Source: Sphingobacterium alimentarium
Lineage (GTDB): Bacteria; Bacteroidota; Bacteroidia; Sphingobacteriales; Sphingobacteriaceae
Assembly: GCF_004342685.1 (NCBI RefSeq)
Contig: NZ_SMBZ01000006.1
Location: 34,096-98,095 of the forward strand
Direction of reading: 5' to 3'
DNA length: 64,000 nt
Both the position numbers and the translations under genes were made by a program. The first letter of the stretch is position 1. Each line of letters starts with the position of its first letter. Of this stretch, positions 47,452 through 57,719 are shown piece after piece. The notes below the pieces were generated by a model. It saw only the letters and a program-made list of their open reading frames with translations. It made no database searches and was not told the DNA's origin.

Positions 47452-50400
47452 ATGGATAGCAATAAAAAATATTGGAAAGGTTTAGAGGAATTAAATCAAA
47501 CTCCTGCTTTCGTTGAGAGTAGCAAGAGTGAGTTTGCTGAGCCTATTCCTGTAGAAGATGTATTAAACGAAGCAGGCTTAAGTACAAGAACTCCACGTCG
47601 TGATTTCTTGAAGGCTTTAGGTTTTGGTTTGGGAGCTGTTACTTTGGCAGCGTGTAACCGTACACCGGTACACAAAGCTGTTCCTTATGTAATAAAGCCA
47701 GAAGAGATTACTCCTGGTATTCCTAACTATTATGCTTCATCATTCAATGGACAAAGTATTTTAGTAAAAACACGTGAGGGTCGTCCAATCTTCATCGAGC
47801 CTAATCCAAACGGTGTAGGCTTGAATCAAGGTACAGATGCTGCTACTGTAGCGTCGGTGTTGGATCTTTACGACATGTCTAAATTGCAAAATCCGCAATT
47901 AGATGGTAAAGATGTAGAGTGGTCTAAATTGGATAGCACAGTGGTTGCTGCTTTGAATAAAGCTGCTCAAGCTGGTAAACAAATCGCTATCGTTTCGACT
48001 ACAGTTAATTCTCCATCAACGTTAGCTTCTATCGCTACATTCACTGCAAAATACCCAACGGCAACGTTAATTCAAGTTGATGCAGTTTCTTATAGTGGTA
48101 TTATCGAAGCCAACAAAAATTCATTTGGCAAGGCTGTTATCCCTTCGTACAACTTCGGTAATGCGCAAGTGGTAGTTTCAGTAGCTGCGGATTTCTTAGG
48201 TTCGTGGTTGTCGGGTGAGGAGCATTCACAAGATTATATGAAAAATCGTGACTACAAATCATTGAAAAATGGTAAAATGTCACGCCATATCCAATTCGAG
48301 TCTGGTTTATCCATGACAGGTTCGAACGCAGATGTGCGTATCGCTATCAAACCTTCAGAAGAAGGCGCTGTGTTGATTTCATTGTACAATGAAATTGCAG
48401 GTCAAACTGTAGCGGGTGGTACTACAAATGCAAAAGCACAAACTGCCATCAAATTAGTAGCTAAAGAATTAATAGCGGCTAAAGGTTCTGCAGTAGTGGT
48501 AGCAGGAGCTAATGATGTAAACATTCAGTCTTTAGTAAATGCTATAAACACACAATTGGGTGCTTACGGAGCAATTATCGATTTGGATAATTACTCTAAA
48601 CAATTCCAAGGATCAGACGCTAGCTTCCAACAATTCTTGACTGCTGCTAAAGCAGGTCAAGTTGGTGTAGCTTTATTCTTGAATAGCAACCCAATGTACA
48701 ACTACTTCAATGCAGATGATGTAAAAGCAGCTATTGAGAAAGTAGAATTTACATTGTCATTTGCAGATCGCGCAGATGAAACAGCTTCATTAGTTAAGGG
48801 TATCGCACCAGTTCCTAACTATTTAGAATCTTGGGGTGATTCATCAGCGAAAGAAGGATTGTTCACAATCGTACAACCGACTATCAACCCAATTTACAAC
48901 ACCCGTCAAGCTGAGCAAAGCTTCTTAGTATGGGCAGGTGATACAACAAATGTTTACGATTTCGTAAAACAAAATTGGGAAGCAAATATTCTAGCTGGCT
49001 CTGGTAAAGCTTGGAAAGAAGTTTTACAAGCAGGTTTTATATTCAAAGGTACTACGGTTGGTTCCTCTTACTCAGCTAATGTAGATGTAGCTTCAGTTGC
49101 TGCAGCTATCCTGGCAGATGCTAAGAAAATCGCTGGTGATGTAGAATTGAAATTGTACGAATCTACTACACTACGTGACGGTCGCTATGCAAACAATGCT
49201 TTCTTGCAAGAGTTGCCTGATCCAGTATCTAAAGTTACTTGGGATAACTATGCAGCTATCAACCCTAAATTTGCTGAGCAATTAGGCGTTGGCGAGAACG
49301 GTAAAGTTAAAGTTGAGGCAAACGGTAAATCTATCGAATTGCCAGTGCTGATGCAACCAGGTCAAGCAATGGGTACAGTATCTGTAGCTGTTGGTTACGG
49401 TCGTACATCAGTAGGTAAAGCAGGTAACAATGTAGGTCAAAATGCTTTCCCTTTAGCTTCAGTAGTTAACGGAACAGTACAATTTGCTGCTAAAGCTTCT
49501 GTATCAAAAATCTCAGGAACTTACGAATTAGCACAAACTCAAACACACCATACTATCGAAGGTCGTAACATCATCCGTGAGACTACCTTCGCTAAATATC
49601 AAAAAGATCCTAACTCAGAATCTGGTCGTTTCGCTGATACACACAAAACTTACGATTTGTGGAACAAATTTGAGCAACCAGGTCACAAATGGGTAATGGC
49701 TATCGACTTGAATGCTTGTACAGGTTGTGGTGCTTGTATCGTAGCTTGTAACGTAGAGAACAACATTCCAGTTGTAGGTCGTGACGAGGTTCGTCGTCGT
49801 CGTGAGATGCACTGGTTGCGTATTGACCGTTACTACACGATCGAAGAGAACGGCACGAAGTACACCAAAGAGAATGATATTGCTGATGTACAAGATTTCG
49901 AGAATGTAACAGTAGTTCACCAACCAATGTTGTGTCAACACTGTGAGCATGCACCTTGTGAGACAGTATGTCCTGTATTAGCTACAGTACACTCATCAGA
50001 AGGTCTTAACCATATGGCTTACAACAGATGTTTCGGTACTCGTTACTGTGCAAACAACTGTCCATACAAAGTACGTCGTTTCAACTGGTTCAACTACTGG
50101 AATGATTCACGCTTTGATAACTACTTGAACAATGAGTTTACACAATTAGTATTGAACCCAGATGTAACAACACGTTCACGTGGTGTTATGGAAAAATGTT
50201 CGATGTGTATCCAACGTATTCAAGGTGGTAAACTGAAAGCAAAAATGGAAAACCGCAAATTGGTTGACGGAGATGTGAAAATGGCATGTCAAGCAGCATG
50301 TTCGGCAAACGCTATCATCTTCGGTGATGCAAATGATCCAGAATCAGAGGTGTCAAGAGCATTGCGCAACGAGCGTGTTTACTATGTGTTAGAAGAGATC

Positions 50401-50457
50401 AATGTTCAACCGAATATCGGTTACATGACTAAAGTTAGAAACACATTTGAAGCATAA
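47452..50457 (+). CDS. actB: Alternative complex III iron-sulfur subunit ActB
   Basis: A 1001-residue periplasmic Fe-S protein. The N terminus has a Tat motif (PRRDFLKALGFG, residues 48-59) followed by a lipobox (VTLAAC, Cys68), so it is exported folded and lipid-anchored. Residues ~90-640 are a molybdopterin-oxidoreductase-like domain without a recognisable cofactor motif, as known for ActB. The C-terminal part has ferredoxin-type clusters (CTGCGACIVAC, CQHCEHAPCETVC, CFGTRYCANNC, CSMC...CQAAC). It connects the membrane subunits to the heme chain of ActA. Confidence 0.95.
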   Translation: MDSNKKYWKGLEELNQTPAFVESSKSEFAEPIPVEDVLNEAGLSTRTPRRDFLKALGFGLGAVTLAACNRTPVHKAVPYVIKPEEITPGIPNYYASSFNGQSILVKTREGRPIFIEPNPNGVGLNQGTDAATVASVLDLYDMSKLQNPQLDGKDVEWSKLDSTVVAALNKAAQAGKQIAIVSTTVNSPSTLASIATFTAKYPTATLIQVDAVSYSGIIEANKNSFGKAVIPSYNFGNAQVVVSVAADFLGSWLSGEEHSQDYMKNRDYKSLKNGKMSRHIQFESGLSMTGSNADVRIAIKPSEEGAVLISLYNEIAGQTVAGGTTNAKAQTAIKLVAKELIAAKGSAVVVAGANDVNIQSLVNAINTQLGAYGAIIDLDNYSKQFQGSDASFQQFLTAAKAGQVGVALFLNSNPMYNYFNADDVKAAIEKVEFTLSFADRADETASLVKGIAPVPNYLESWGDSSAKEGLFTIVQPTINPIYNTRQAEQSFLVWAGDTTNVYDFVKQNWEANILAGSGKAWKEVLQAGFIFKGTTVGSSYSANVDVASVAAAILADAKKIAGDVELKLYESTTLRDGRYANNAFLQELPDPVSKVTWDNYAAINPKFAEQLGVGENGKVKVEANGKSIELPVLMQPGQAMGTVSVAVGYGRTSVGKAGNNVGQNAFPLASVVNGTVQFAAKASVSKISGTYELAQTQTHHTIEGRNIIRETTFAKYQKDPNSESGRFADTHKTYDLWNKFEQPGHKWVMAIDLNACTGCGACIVACNVENNIPVVGRDEVRRRREMHWLRIDRYYTIEENGTKYTKENDIADVQDFENVTVVHQPMLCQHCEHAPCETVCPVLATVHSSEGLNHMAYNRCFGTRYCANNCPYKVRRFNWFNYWNDSRFDNYLNNEFTQLVLNPDVTTRSRGVMEKCSMCIQRIQGGKLKAKMENRKLVDGDVKMACQAACSANAIIFGDANDPESEVSRALRNERVYYVLEEINVQPNIGYMTKVRNTFEA

Positions 50458-50486
50458 TTTTATTCTTTATTTGAAATAAAACAACT

Positions 50487-51977
50487 ATGTCATCGCATAA
50501 CGAATCAATATTAAGAGAACCATTAATGACTGGTAAAGACATCACGTATGCACAAATTACGGATGATATCTTATTACCAGTTGAAAATAAACCCAACAAA
50601 GCTTGGTGGATTGGATTTATCGTAGCCGCATGTGGAGCTATGTTATGGGTTATAAGCGTTGGATACACGTTTTGGACGGGTATCGGTGCTTGGGGGCTAA
50701 ACAAAACAGTTGGTTGGGCATGGGATATCACCGACTTCGTATGGTGGGTAGGTATCGGTCACGCCGGAACACTAATTTCAGCAGTATTATTAATTTTCCG
50801 CCAAAACTGGCGTAACTCCATCAACCGTTCTGCGGAAGCGATGACGATTTTCGCCGTAATCTGTGCCGCTACTTACGTTGTGGCTCACATGGGTCGTCCG
50901 TGGTTGGCATATTGGATTTTCCCACTTCCAAATCAATTTGGATCCCTTTGGGTGAACTTTAACTCGCCACTTGTATGGGATGCCTTCGCGATCTCTACAT
51001 ATTTCACGGTATCGTTAGTATTCTGGTACTGTGGTCTTTTACCTGATATCGCTTCAGTACGTGACCGCGCTACAGGTTTACGTAAAAAGATGTACTCGAT
51101 CTTCTCATTCGGATGGAATGGCTCTGTTAAGACTTGGCAGCGTTTCGAGATCGTGTCATTAATTTTGGCAGGTATCTCTACTCCATTAGTACTTTCGGTA
51201 CACACTATCGTATCTATGGACTTTGCGACATCCGTAATTCCAGGATGGCACACGACGATCTTCCCTCCATATTTCGTGGCAGGAGCGATCTTCTCAGGTT
51301 TCGCAATGGTACAAACATTATTGTTGATCTTGCGTAAAGTGATGAACTTCGAGCACTACATTACAATGTTCCACATCGAATCGATGAATAAAATCATCAT
51401 GGTGACAGGATCTATCGTAGGTGTAGCTTATTTGACAGAGTTATTCATTGCTTGGTACTCTGGCTCTGAATATGAAATGTATGCATTCGCGAATCGTGTT
51501 GCTGGTCCATATGCTTGGGCATACTGGGCGATGATGACGTGTAACGTGATTTCACCTCAATTATTCTGGTTCAAAAAAATTCGTACAAGCATTCCTATCT
51601 CATGGGTATTGTCTATTATCGTAAATATCGGTATGTGGTTTGAGCGATTTGTAATTATCGTTACATCATTACACCGTGATTATTTACCATCGTCATGGGC
51701 AATGTTCTACCCGACATGGGTTGACGTAGGTATCTTTGTTGGATCAATAGGTTTATTCTTTACTCTTTTCTTGTTATTCTTGCGCTTTTTACCTGGTATA
51801 GCTATTGCCGAAGTAAAATTATTATTGAAGAGTTCGAGTTTACAACATAAGACTAAGCTTATTAAAGAAGGAGCTTTCCCTGCAGAGCAAGTTCAACATT
51901 TTGCGAACTCTTTAGAGAAATACGATTCAGTATCAGCCGAGGAAATTAACGAAATTCGTAAAGCAGTAAATAAATAA
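50487..51977 (+). CDS. actC: Alternative complex III membrane subunit ActC (NrfD-like)
   Basis: A 496-residue polytopic NrfD/PsrC-family protein with about ten hydrophobic segments, such as AWWIGFIVAACGAMLWVISV and FVWWVGIGHAGTLISAVLLI. It keeps the quinone-site-type pattern WWVGIGHAGT and HTIVSMDFATSVIPGWH. With ActF it forms the membrane part of ACIII. The C-terminal cytosolic tail is charged. It begins 30 bp after actB and is followed 6 bp later by actD. Confidence 0.95.
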   Translation: MSSHNESILREPLMTGKDITYAQITDDILLPVENKPNKAWWIGFIVAACGAMLWVISVGYTFWTGIGAWGLNKTVGWAWDITDFVWWVGIGHAGTLISAVLLIFRQNWRNSINRSAEAMTIFAVICAATYVVAHMGRPWLAYWIFPLPNQFGSLWVNFNSPLVWDAFAISTYFTVSLVFWYCGLLPDIASVRDRATGLRKKMYSIFSFGWNGSVKTWQRFEIVSLILAGISTPLVLSVHTIVSMDFATSVIPGWHTTIFPPYFVAGAIFSGFAMVQTLLLILRKVMNFEHYITMFHIESMNKIIMVTGSIVGVAYLTELFIAWYSGSEYEMYAFANRVAGPYAWAYWAMMTCNVISPQLFWFKKIRTSIPISWVLSIIVNIGMWFERFVIIVTSLHRDYLPSSWAMFYPTWVDVGIFVGSIGLFFTLFLLFLRFLPGIAIAEVKLLLKSSSLQHKTKLIKEGAFPAEQVQHFANSLEKYDSVSAEEINEIRKAVNK

Positions 51978-51982
51978 TAGCA

Positions 51983-52519
51983 ATGAGCAATACAAAATAT
52001 ATAGTAGGAAGTTTTGCGGATCCCGATGAAATGATGCATGGGATTGAGAAATTGCAAGCGAACAATATCAGTATATATGACTGTTATACCCCTATGCCAA
52101 TTCACGGTATAGAGGCTAAGTTGGGAGTGAAACCATCTAGATTACCTATTGCAGCATTTTGCTTTGGTACTTTAGGATTCGTATTAGGATTTAGCTTATT
52201 ATACTACACAATGGCTCATGATTGGCCAATGAATATCGGTGGTAAGCCTACCTTACCATTACCTAACTTTGTACCGGTTACATTTGAGGTGACGATTTTA
52301 TTATGTGCATTAGGTATGGTGGCGACGTTTTTCTACCGCAATCATTTATTCCCAGGACGTGCACCACGTGTGATGGACTTGAGAGCGACAGACGATCGTT
52401 TTATCTTAGCAGTTGATGCTCGTGAAAATACAGATCATGCTTTAGTTGACAGTTTATTGAGAGAAGCTGGAGCAGTAGAGGTTAAATACAATGAAAGAAA
52501 ATATGTTAGTTATGAATAA
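51983..52519 (+). CDS. actD: Alternative complex III subunit ActD (DUF3341)
   Basis: A 178-residue DUF3341 protein: an N-terminal soluble domain (YIVGSFADPDEMMHGIEKL), two membrane helices (PIAAFCFGTLGFVLGFSLLYY and VTFEVTILLCALGMVATFFY) and a short C-terminal domain. In ACIII it is a peripheral membrane subunit. The end overlaps the actE start. Confidence 0.93.
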   Translation: MSNTKYIVGSFADPDEMMHGIEKLQANNISIYDCYTPMPIHGIEAKLGVKPSRLPIAAFCFGTLGFVLGFSLLYYTMAHDWPMNIGGKPTLPLPNFVPVTFEVTILLCALGMVATFFYRNHLFPGRAPRVMDLRATDDRFILAVDARENTDHALVDSLLREAGAVEVKYNERKYVSYE

Positions 52520-53147
52520 GAAGAATTTTCTTGGCGCTGTATGTATGGCTGTAGCTTTCGCAGCAGTAACTACTGCATGTGGAGATGGTACTACGCGTAA
52601 CACTGGTTGGGAATTTTCGCGTAATATGTACGATCCGATAGCTTACAATCCAGATCAGCCAAATAATAATTTTAGTAATAAACAAACAGCACAAACTCCT
52701 CCAGCAGGTACTTTACCTCAAGGATTTGAAAGATTTGCTGCTGAATATTCAAATACACCAGAAGATTACGCAAGAGCGGGAGTAGAATTATCTAACCCAC
52801 TTGAAGTAAATGAGGAAAATCTTGCACAAGGTCAACACTTATATTTGGTAAACTGTGCGGTATGTCACGGTGCTGAAGGTAAAGGTGATGGAGCCATTAC
52901 TAAAGACCGTTCGGTTTCGGACTCAAGAGGTACTCGTCAGTTAGAGAACTTCCCTAATCCTCCAGCTTATAATAGATCAGCTGCGGCAAACTCTTCAAGA
53001 GGTGGATTAATGGCAGATTTGACTGCTGGTAAAATTTATCATACTATTTACTACGGTTTGAATACAATGGGATCACATGCATCTCAATTGAATCCAGAAG
53101 AACGTTGGAAAGTAGTTATGTATGTTCAAGAATTACAAAAGAAATAA
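52512..53147 (+). CDS. actE: Alternative complex III monoheme cytochrome c lipoprotein ActE
   Basis: 211 residues from ATG 52512, preferred over 52491 because it places the signal MNKKNFLGAVCMAVAFAAVT directly before the lipobox TTAC. There is one heme site (CAVCHG) and a distal Met candidate in LNTMGSHAS. It overlaps actD by 8 bp, suggesting coupled translation. It carries electrons within the ACIII complex toward the oxidase. Confidence 0.93.
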   Translation: MNKKNFLGAVCMAVAFAAVTTACGDGTTRNTGWEFSRNMYDPIAYNPDQPNNNFSNKQTAQTPPAGTLPQGFERFAAEYSNTPEDYARAGVELSNPLEVNEENLAQGQHLYLVNCAVCHGAEGKGDGAITKDRSVSDSRGTRQLENFPNPPAYNRSAAANSSRGGLMADLTAGKIYHTIYYGLNTMGSHASQLNPEERWKVVMYVQELQKK

Positions 53148-53166
53148 TCTAACATCAATTAAATAA

Positions 53167-54393
53167 ATGGGAACTCACAATCATCATCACGATTATAATT
53201 TCAGCGAGCAATATACATTTGCTGGTACAGCGAAGATTGTTAGCTTGGTTGCTATTGTATTAGGTGTTGCTGCCATTGCTTATGGTTTGTATACAGGTGA
53301 TACAATGCGAACTTTCGCCAATCTACTATTGATGGGATATTATTTTGCTTGTGTATGTGCTGCTGGAGCATTCTTTGTAGCGCTGCAGTTAGTAACGCAA
53401 TCCGGATGGTCGGCAGGTCTACTACGTATACCTCAGGCTATGGCTTCTGTATTGCCTATTGCATCGATTATCTTATTAATTATCGCAGCAGGAGGTATCT
53501 ACACACACACATTATACCACCACTGGACTGATCCGGATCTATTCGATCCAAACAGCCCTAAATATGACGCGTTGGTAGCAGGTAAAGCGGCATTCTTAAA
53601 CATTCCTGGATTCTTTATCCGTCAAATTTTGTTTATGGGATGTTACAGTATCTTTGCTTTCATCTTAGCGAAATTATCTTACAAAGAGGATTTAGAAGGC
53701 GGATTGAATACGTACAAACAAGGTTTCAAACTATCTGCTATTTTCTTAGTAATCTTCGGATTTACTACACCTATCTGGTCTTTTGATACTATCATGTCCT
53801 TAGAAGCGCACTGGTTCTCTACCATGTTTGGTTGGTACAACTTCGCAGCGATGTGGGTAAGTGGAATTTCAGTGATCACTGTAATCTTAATTCTTTTGAA
53901 AAAAGGTGGTTACATGGCGTGGGTAAACGAGAATCACTTGCACGACTTAGGTAAGTTAATGTTCGGTTTCTCTATATTCTGGACTTATGTATGGTTTGCA
54001 CAGTTCATGTTAATTTGGTACTCAAATATTCCTGAAGAAACAGTATACTTCTACAAACGTTGGGAACCTGAGTACAAACCATGGTTCTGGTTAAGTATCG
54101 TAATTAATTTCTTAGCGCCTTTATTGCTATTGGTTGATAGAGATGCTAAACGTAAGCAAAATATGATGTTGTTCGTTGCAATATTATTATTGTGTGGTCA
54201 CTGGTTAGACTACTATATTATGATTATGCCTGGTACAGTAGAAACAGATAGAGGATTTGGACTTTTAGAAATAGGTACAGCTATAGGATTTGCAGGTTTA
54301 TTTACATTCTTAGTAATGAATAAGATCAGCAAGCATGCGTTGGCACCTAAACATCATCCATTCCTTGATGAAAGTTTAAACCACCAGATTTAA
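53167..54393 (+). CDS. actF: Alternative complex III membrane subunit ActF (NrfD-like)
   Basis: A 408-residue polytopic homologue of ActC with a His-rich start (HNHHHDYNF) and about ten hydrophobic helices. FWTYVWFAQFMLIWYSNIPEE and WSFDTIMSLEAHWFSTMFGWY are strongly conserved in the family. It would make up the second half of the ACIII membrane domain. It is the last act gene, with coxB 42 bp downstream. Confidence 0.94.
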   Translation: MGTHNHHHDYNFSEQYTFAGTAKIVSLVAIVLGVAAIAYGLYTGDTMRTFANLLLMGYYFACVCAAGAFFVALQLVTQSGWSAGLLRIPQAMASVLPIASIILLIIAAGGIYTHTLYHHWTDPDLFDPNSPKYDALVAGKAAFLNIPGFFIRQILFMGCYSIFAFILAKLSYKEDLEGGLNTYKQGFKLSAIFLVIFGFTTPIWSFDTIMSLEAHWFSTMFGWYNFAAMWVSGISVITVILILLKKGGYMAWVNENHLHDLGKLMFGFSIFWTYVWFAQFMLIWYSNIPEETVYFYKRWEPEYKPWFWLSIVINFLAPLLLLVDRDAKRKQNMMLFVAILLLCGHWLDYYIMIMPGTVETDRGFGLLEIGTAIGFAGLFTFLVMNKISKHALAPKHHPFLDESLNHQI

Positions 54394-54435
54394 TATTGAA
54401 TTGAAAGAAGTTACGTTCAAACGTTTATATAAGAA

Positions 54436-55761
54436 ATGAATTTAAAAATTAATAACAGGTTTAAATCCATAGCGGGTTTACTACTTTTAATCAGCTTATT
54501 TTTTGCAGCACCCGTGCTTGCAGTGCAGGATGATTCGACGGTAGTTGACACTACGGCGGTAGCGCAAGCTACTACCGAGGCAAGTACGGTTGATAGTGCC
54601 TCAGCAGCACCTACAGATACAACAGCAGCCGCTGCTGTATCTGCAGATAATGCAAATGCTACCACAACTACAGCGGCAACAGCAAGCGTAGAGGAAGTGA
54701 AAAGTATAGATCCTCAAGTCTATAAAAACTTTTTCTACTACTTTTTACTATTCTTGGTAATCTGTACGATCATTGCTGTCATTGGTAAGATCCATTCTGT
54801 CTATGTATTGACTAGAAAAATGAATGGTAAATACAATGAATATGGCAATAACAACTTACAGGCTACATTATTACTTGTTTTCTTAATAGCTTTCTTAGCT
54901 TTTGTGTATTACTCGTATGATGTATGGGGTAGTTGGTCATGGAGAGATGCAGTGACAGAACACGGTAAAGACATTGACCGCATGTTTATCATTACATTAG
55001 TAATTACTACTGTAGTTTTAATTTTGACACACATTGTTCTTTTTGTATTCACATACATCTATAGAGCAAAAGCAAAGAGCAAAGCTTATTACTATCCTCA
55101 CAATGATGCTATCGAGAGATTGTGGACTATCGTTCCAGCTATCGTATTGACAGTATTGGTGTTATTTGGTTTCTTCACATGGAGATCAATTACGAATGTG
55201 CCTGAAGAATTACAAAAATCAGCTATTCAAGTTGAAGTATTGGGTGAGCAGTTTGCGTGGCATGTAAGATATCCAGGATTGGATGGTAAAATCGGTAAGC
55301 GTAATTATAAAATGACTACGCCAACGAACCCTTATGGTATCGATTTCAATGACCAAGCTTCTTGGGATGATTTACAAACACAAGATATTGTTATCCCTGT
55401 TAATAAGTCAGTGCGTTTCCATATTATTTCAAAAGACATTATTCACTCATTTTATATTCCTGACTTCCGTGTTCAAATCAATGCTGTACCAGGTATGACA
55501 AACTATTTTCAGTTTACACCTACTGTGACAACTGAAGAAATGCGTGATAAAATGAATGATCCTAATTACGACTTTATTATGTTATGTAATAAAATCTGTG
55601 GTCAAGGTCACTATAATATGGGTAAAAAAGTCATCGTTGTTACTGAAGCTGAATACAAAGAGTGGTTGGCTACTCAAAACAAGTATTTCACAGAAGATTT
55701 GCAAAAAGAATTCGCTAGTAACAATACAGTAGAAGGTGTTCAAACAGCTTCAATCAATTAA
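54436..55761 (+). CDS. coxB: Cytochrome c oxidase subunit II (CuA)
   Basis: A 441-residue subunit. A signal peptide is followed by an Ala/Thr/Asp low-complexity linker (about 32-95), then three hydrophobic segments and the cupredoxin CuA domain. The copper motif CNKICGQGHYNM (two Cys, His, Met) is intact, as is the upstream His (IIHSFYIPDFRVQ) and the aromatic FAWHVRYPG. It accepts electrons from ACIII. The linker and additional helix make it longer than the common ~250-300-residue form. Confidence 0.95.
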   Translation: MNLKINNRFKSIAGLLLLISLFFAAPVLAVQDDSTVVDTTAVAQATTEASTVDSASAAPTDTTAAAAVSADNANATTTTAATASVEEVKSIDPQVYKNFFYYFLLFLVICTIIAVIGKIHSVYVLTRKMNGKYNEYGNNNLQATLLLVFLIAFLAFVYYSYDVWGSWSWRDAVTEHGKDIDRMFIITLVITTVVLILTHIVLFVFTYIYRAKAKSKAYYYPHNDAIERLWTIVPAIVLTVLVLFGFFTWRSITNVPEELQKSAIQVEVLGEQFAWHVRYPGLDGKIGKRNYKMTTPTNPYGIDFNDQASWDDLQTQDIVIPVNKSVRFHIISKDIIHSFYIPDFRVQINAVPGMTNYFQFTPTVTTEEMRDKMNDPNYDFIMLCNKICGQGHYNMGKKVIVVTEAEYKEWLATQNKYFTEDLQKEFASNNTVEGVQTASIN

Positions 55762-55786
55762 TTATAGAATATTTTTATAAAATAAT

Positions 55787-57661
55787 ATGTCAAGTACAGT
55801 TTTATCACACGACGCAGCTCATCATGATGCACATGGTCATCACCATGAGACGTTCCTAACTAAATATGTATTTAGTCAGGATCACAAGATGATTGCGAAG
55901 CAATTCTTGATCACTGGTATCATTATGGCAGTTTTTGCCATGTTATTGTCTCTTTTATTCCGTATCCAATTAGCTTGGCCGGACAAAGAGTTTCCGATCT
56001 TAGAAGTATTTTTGGGAAAATGGGCTGAAGGTGGTCGTATTAAACCTGAATTCTTTCTATCCCTAGTTACTATACACGGTACAATGATGGTATTCTTCGT
56101 ATTGACGGCGGGTCTATCAGGTACATTCAGTAACTTATTAATTCCATATCAAATTGGAGCGCGCGATATGGCATCACCATTGATGAACATGTTATCATAC
56201 TGGTTCTTCTTTACTGCGTGTGTCATCATGATAGCTTCATTCTTTATTGAAAGTGGACCTGCATCACCAGGATGGACTATCTACCCTCCATTATCTGCTG
56301 TTCCTACGGCGATAGCGGGATCTGGATTAGGTATGACCATGTGGTTAGCTTCTATGACTTTATTTATCGTATCTCAGGTATTAGGTGGTGTTAACTACAT
56401 CTCTACAGTCTTGAATATGCGTACTAAAGGTATGGACCTTTGGAAAATGCCATTGACTATTTGGGCATTCTTCTTGACAGCTATCGTAGGTTTATTATCA
56501 TTCCCAGTATTAGTTTCGGCGGTTGTATTATTAATTTTTGACCGTTCGGCTGGTACTTCATTCTATTTGTCAGACTTAGTAGTACAAGGTCAGATCTTAC
56601 CTAATGAAGGTGGTTCTCCTATATTATTCCAACACTTATTCTGGTTCTTAGGTCACCCTGAGGTATACATTGTTGTAATGCCTGCATTAGGTTTGACTTC
56701 AGAAGTAATCTCTACAAATTCTCGTAAACCAATCTTCGGTTATCACGCGATGGTTTACTCTTTAGTAGGTATTACCGTATTATCATTTATTGTATGGGGT
56801 CACCACATGTTCGTGACAGGTATGAATCCTTTCTTAGGAGGTGTATTTATGATCACGACATTGATTATCGCCGTACCTTCAGCAGTAAAATCGTTCAACT
56901 ACATGGCTACTTTATGGAGAGGTAACATCCGTTTCACTCCAGCGATGATGTTTGCTATTGGTATGGTATCATTCTTTATCTCTGGTGGTTTGACAGGTTT
57001 ATTCTTAGGTAATGCTGCTTTGGATATCAACTTACACGATACATACTTCGTAGTAGCTCACTTCCACTTGGTAATGGGTTCTGCATCAATCTTCGGTATG
57101 TTGTGTGGTGTATATCACTGGTTCCCTAAGATGTTTGGTAGAATGATGAATGAGAAGTTGGGTTATTTCCACTTCTGGTTGACATTTATCGGTGCTTATC
57201 TTGTATTCTTCCCAATGCACTTTATGGGTGTAGATGGTGTACCTCGTCGTTACTATTCATTTACTGAATTTGCTTTCATGGAGAAATGGGTTTCAGTGAA
57301 TGTTTTAGTTACATGGGCTGCTATCATCGCTGGTGTAGGTCAATTGGCATTCTTGATTAACTTCTTTGGTTCTATCTTTAAAGGTAAAGTAGCTCCACAA
57401 AACCCTTGGAACTCGAATACATTAGAGTGGACTACACCTGTAGAGCATATCCACGGTAACTGGCCAGGAGAAATCCCTACAGTACACCGTTGGCCATATG
57501 ATTACAGTAAACCAGGTCACAACGAGGATTTCATCCCTCAACATATTCCTTTCTCTCAAACTATGAGCTCGAATATGCCTCACGATTTCGAAGGAAATGA
57601 AGAAGCTATCCGTATTCAGGAGCAATGGAATAAAGAAAATAATAGAGTTGTAGAAGGTTAG
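55787..57661 (+). CDS. coxA: Cytochrome c oxidase subunit I
   Basis: The 624-residue catalytic heme-copper subunit. Seen: low-spin heme ligand region IHGTMMVFFVLT, CuB site WFLGHPEVYIVVMP (His-Tyr pair), YHAMVYSLVGITVLSFIVWGHHMF with CuB histidines, and heme a3/a ligands in HDTYFVVAHFHLVMG. The features fit an A-type aa3 oxidase, consistent with ctaA and ctaB following. A His-rich N-terminal tail (HDAAHHDAHGHHH) is unusual but recurs in this phylum. Confidence 0.98.
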   Translation: MSSTVLSHDAAHHDAHGHHHETFLTKYVFSQDHKMIAKQFLITGIIMAVFAMLLSLLFRIQLAWPDKEFPILEVFLGKWAEGGRIKPEFFLSLVTIHGTMMVFFVLTAGLSGTFSNLLIPYQIGARDMASPLMNMLSYWFFFTACVIMIASFFIESGPASPGWTIYPPLSAVPTAIAGSGLGMTMWLASMTLFIVSQVLGGVNYISTVLNMRTKGMDLWKMPLTIWAFFLTAIVGLLSFPVLVSAVVLLIFDRSAGTSFYLSDLVVQGQILPNEGGSPILFQHLFWFLGHPEVYIVVMPALGLTSEVISTNSRKPIFGYHAMVYSLVGITVLSFIVWGHHMFVTGMNPFLGGVFMITTLIIAVPSAVKSFNYMATLWRGNIRFTPAMMFAIGMVSFFISGGLTGLFLGNAALDINLHDTYFVVAHFHLVMGSASIFGMLCGVYHWFPKMFGRMMNEKLGYFHFWLTFIGAYLVFFPMHFMGVDGVPRRYYSFTEFAFMEKWVSVNVLVTWAAIIAGVGQLAFLINFFGSIFKGKVAPQNPWNSNTLEWTTPVEHIHGNWPGEIPTVHRWPYDYSKPGHNEDFIPQHIPFSQTMSSNMPHDFEGNEEAIRIQEQWNKENNRVVEG

Positions 57662-57719
57662 GTTATTCCTACCTTCTATTCCTTAAAAATTATAATAGAC
57701 AAATATAAATTAGGGCGTA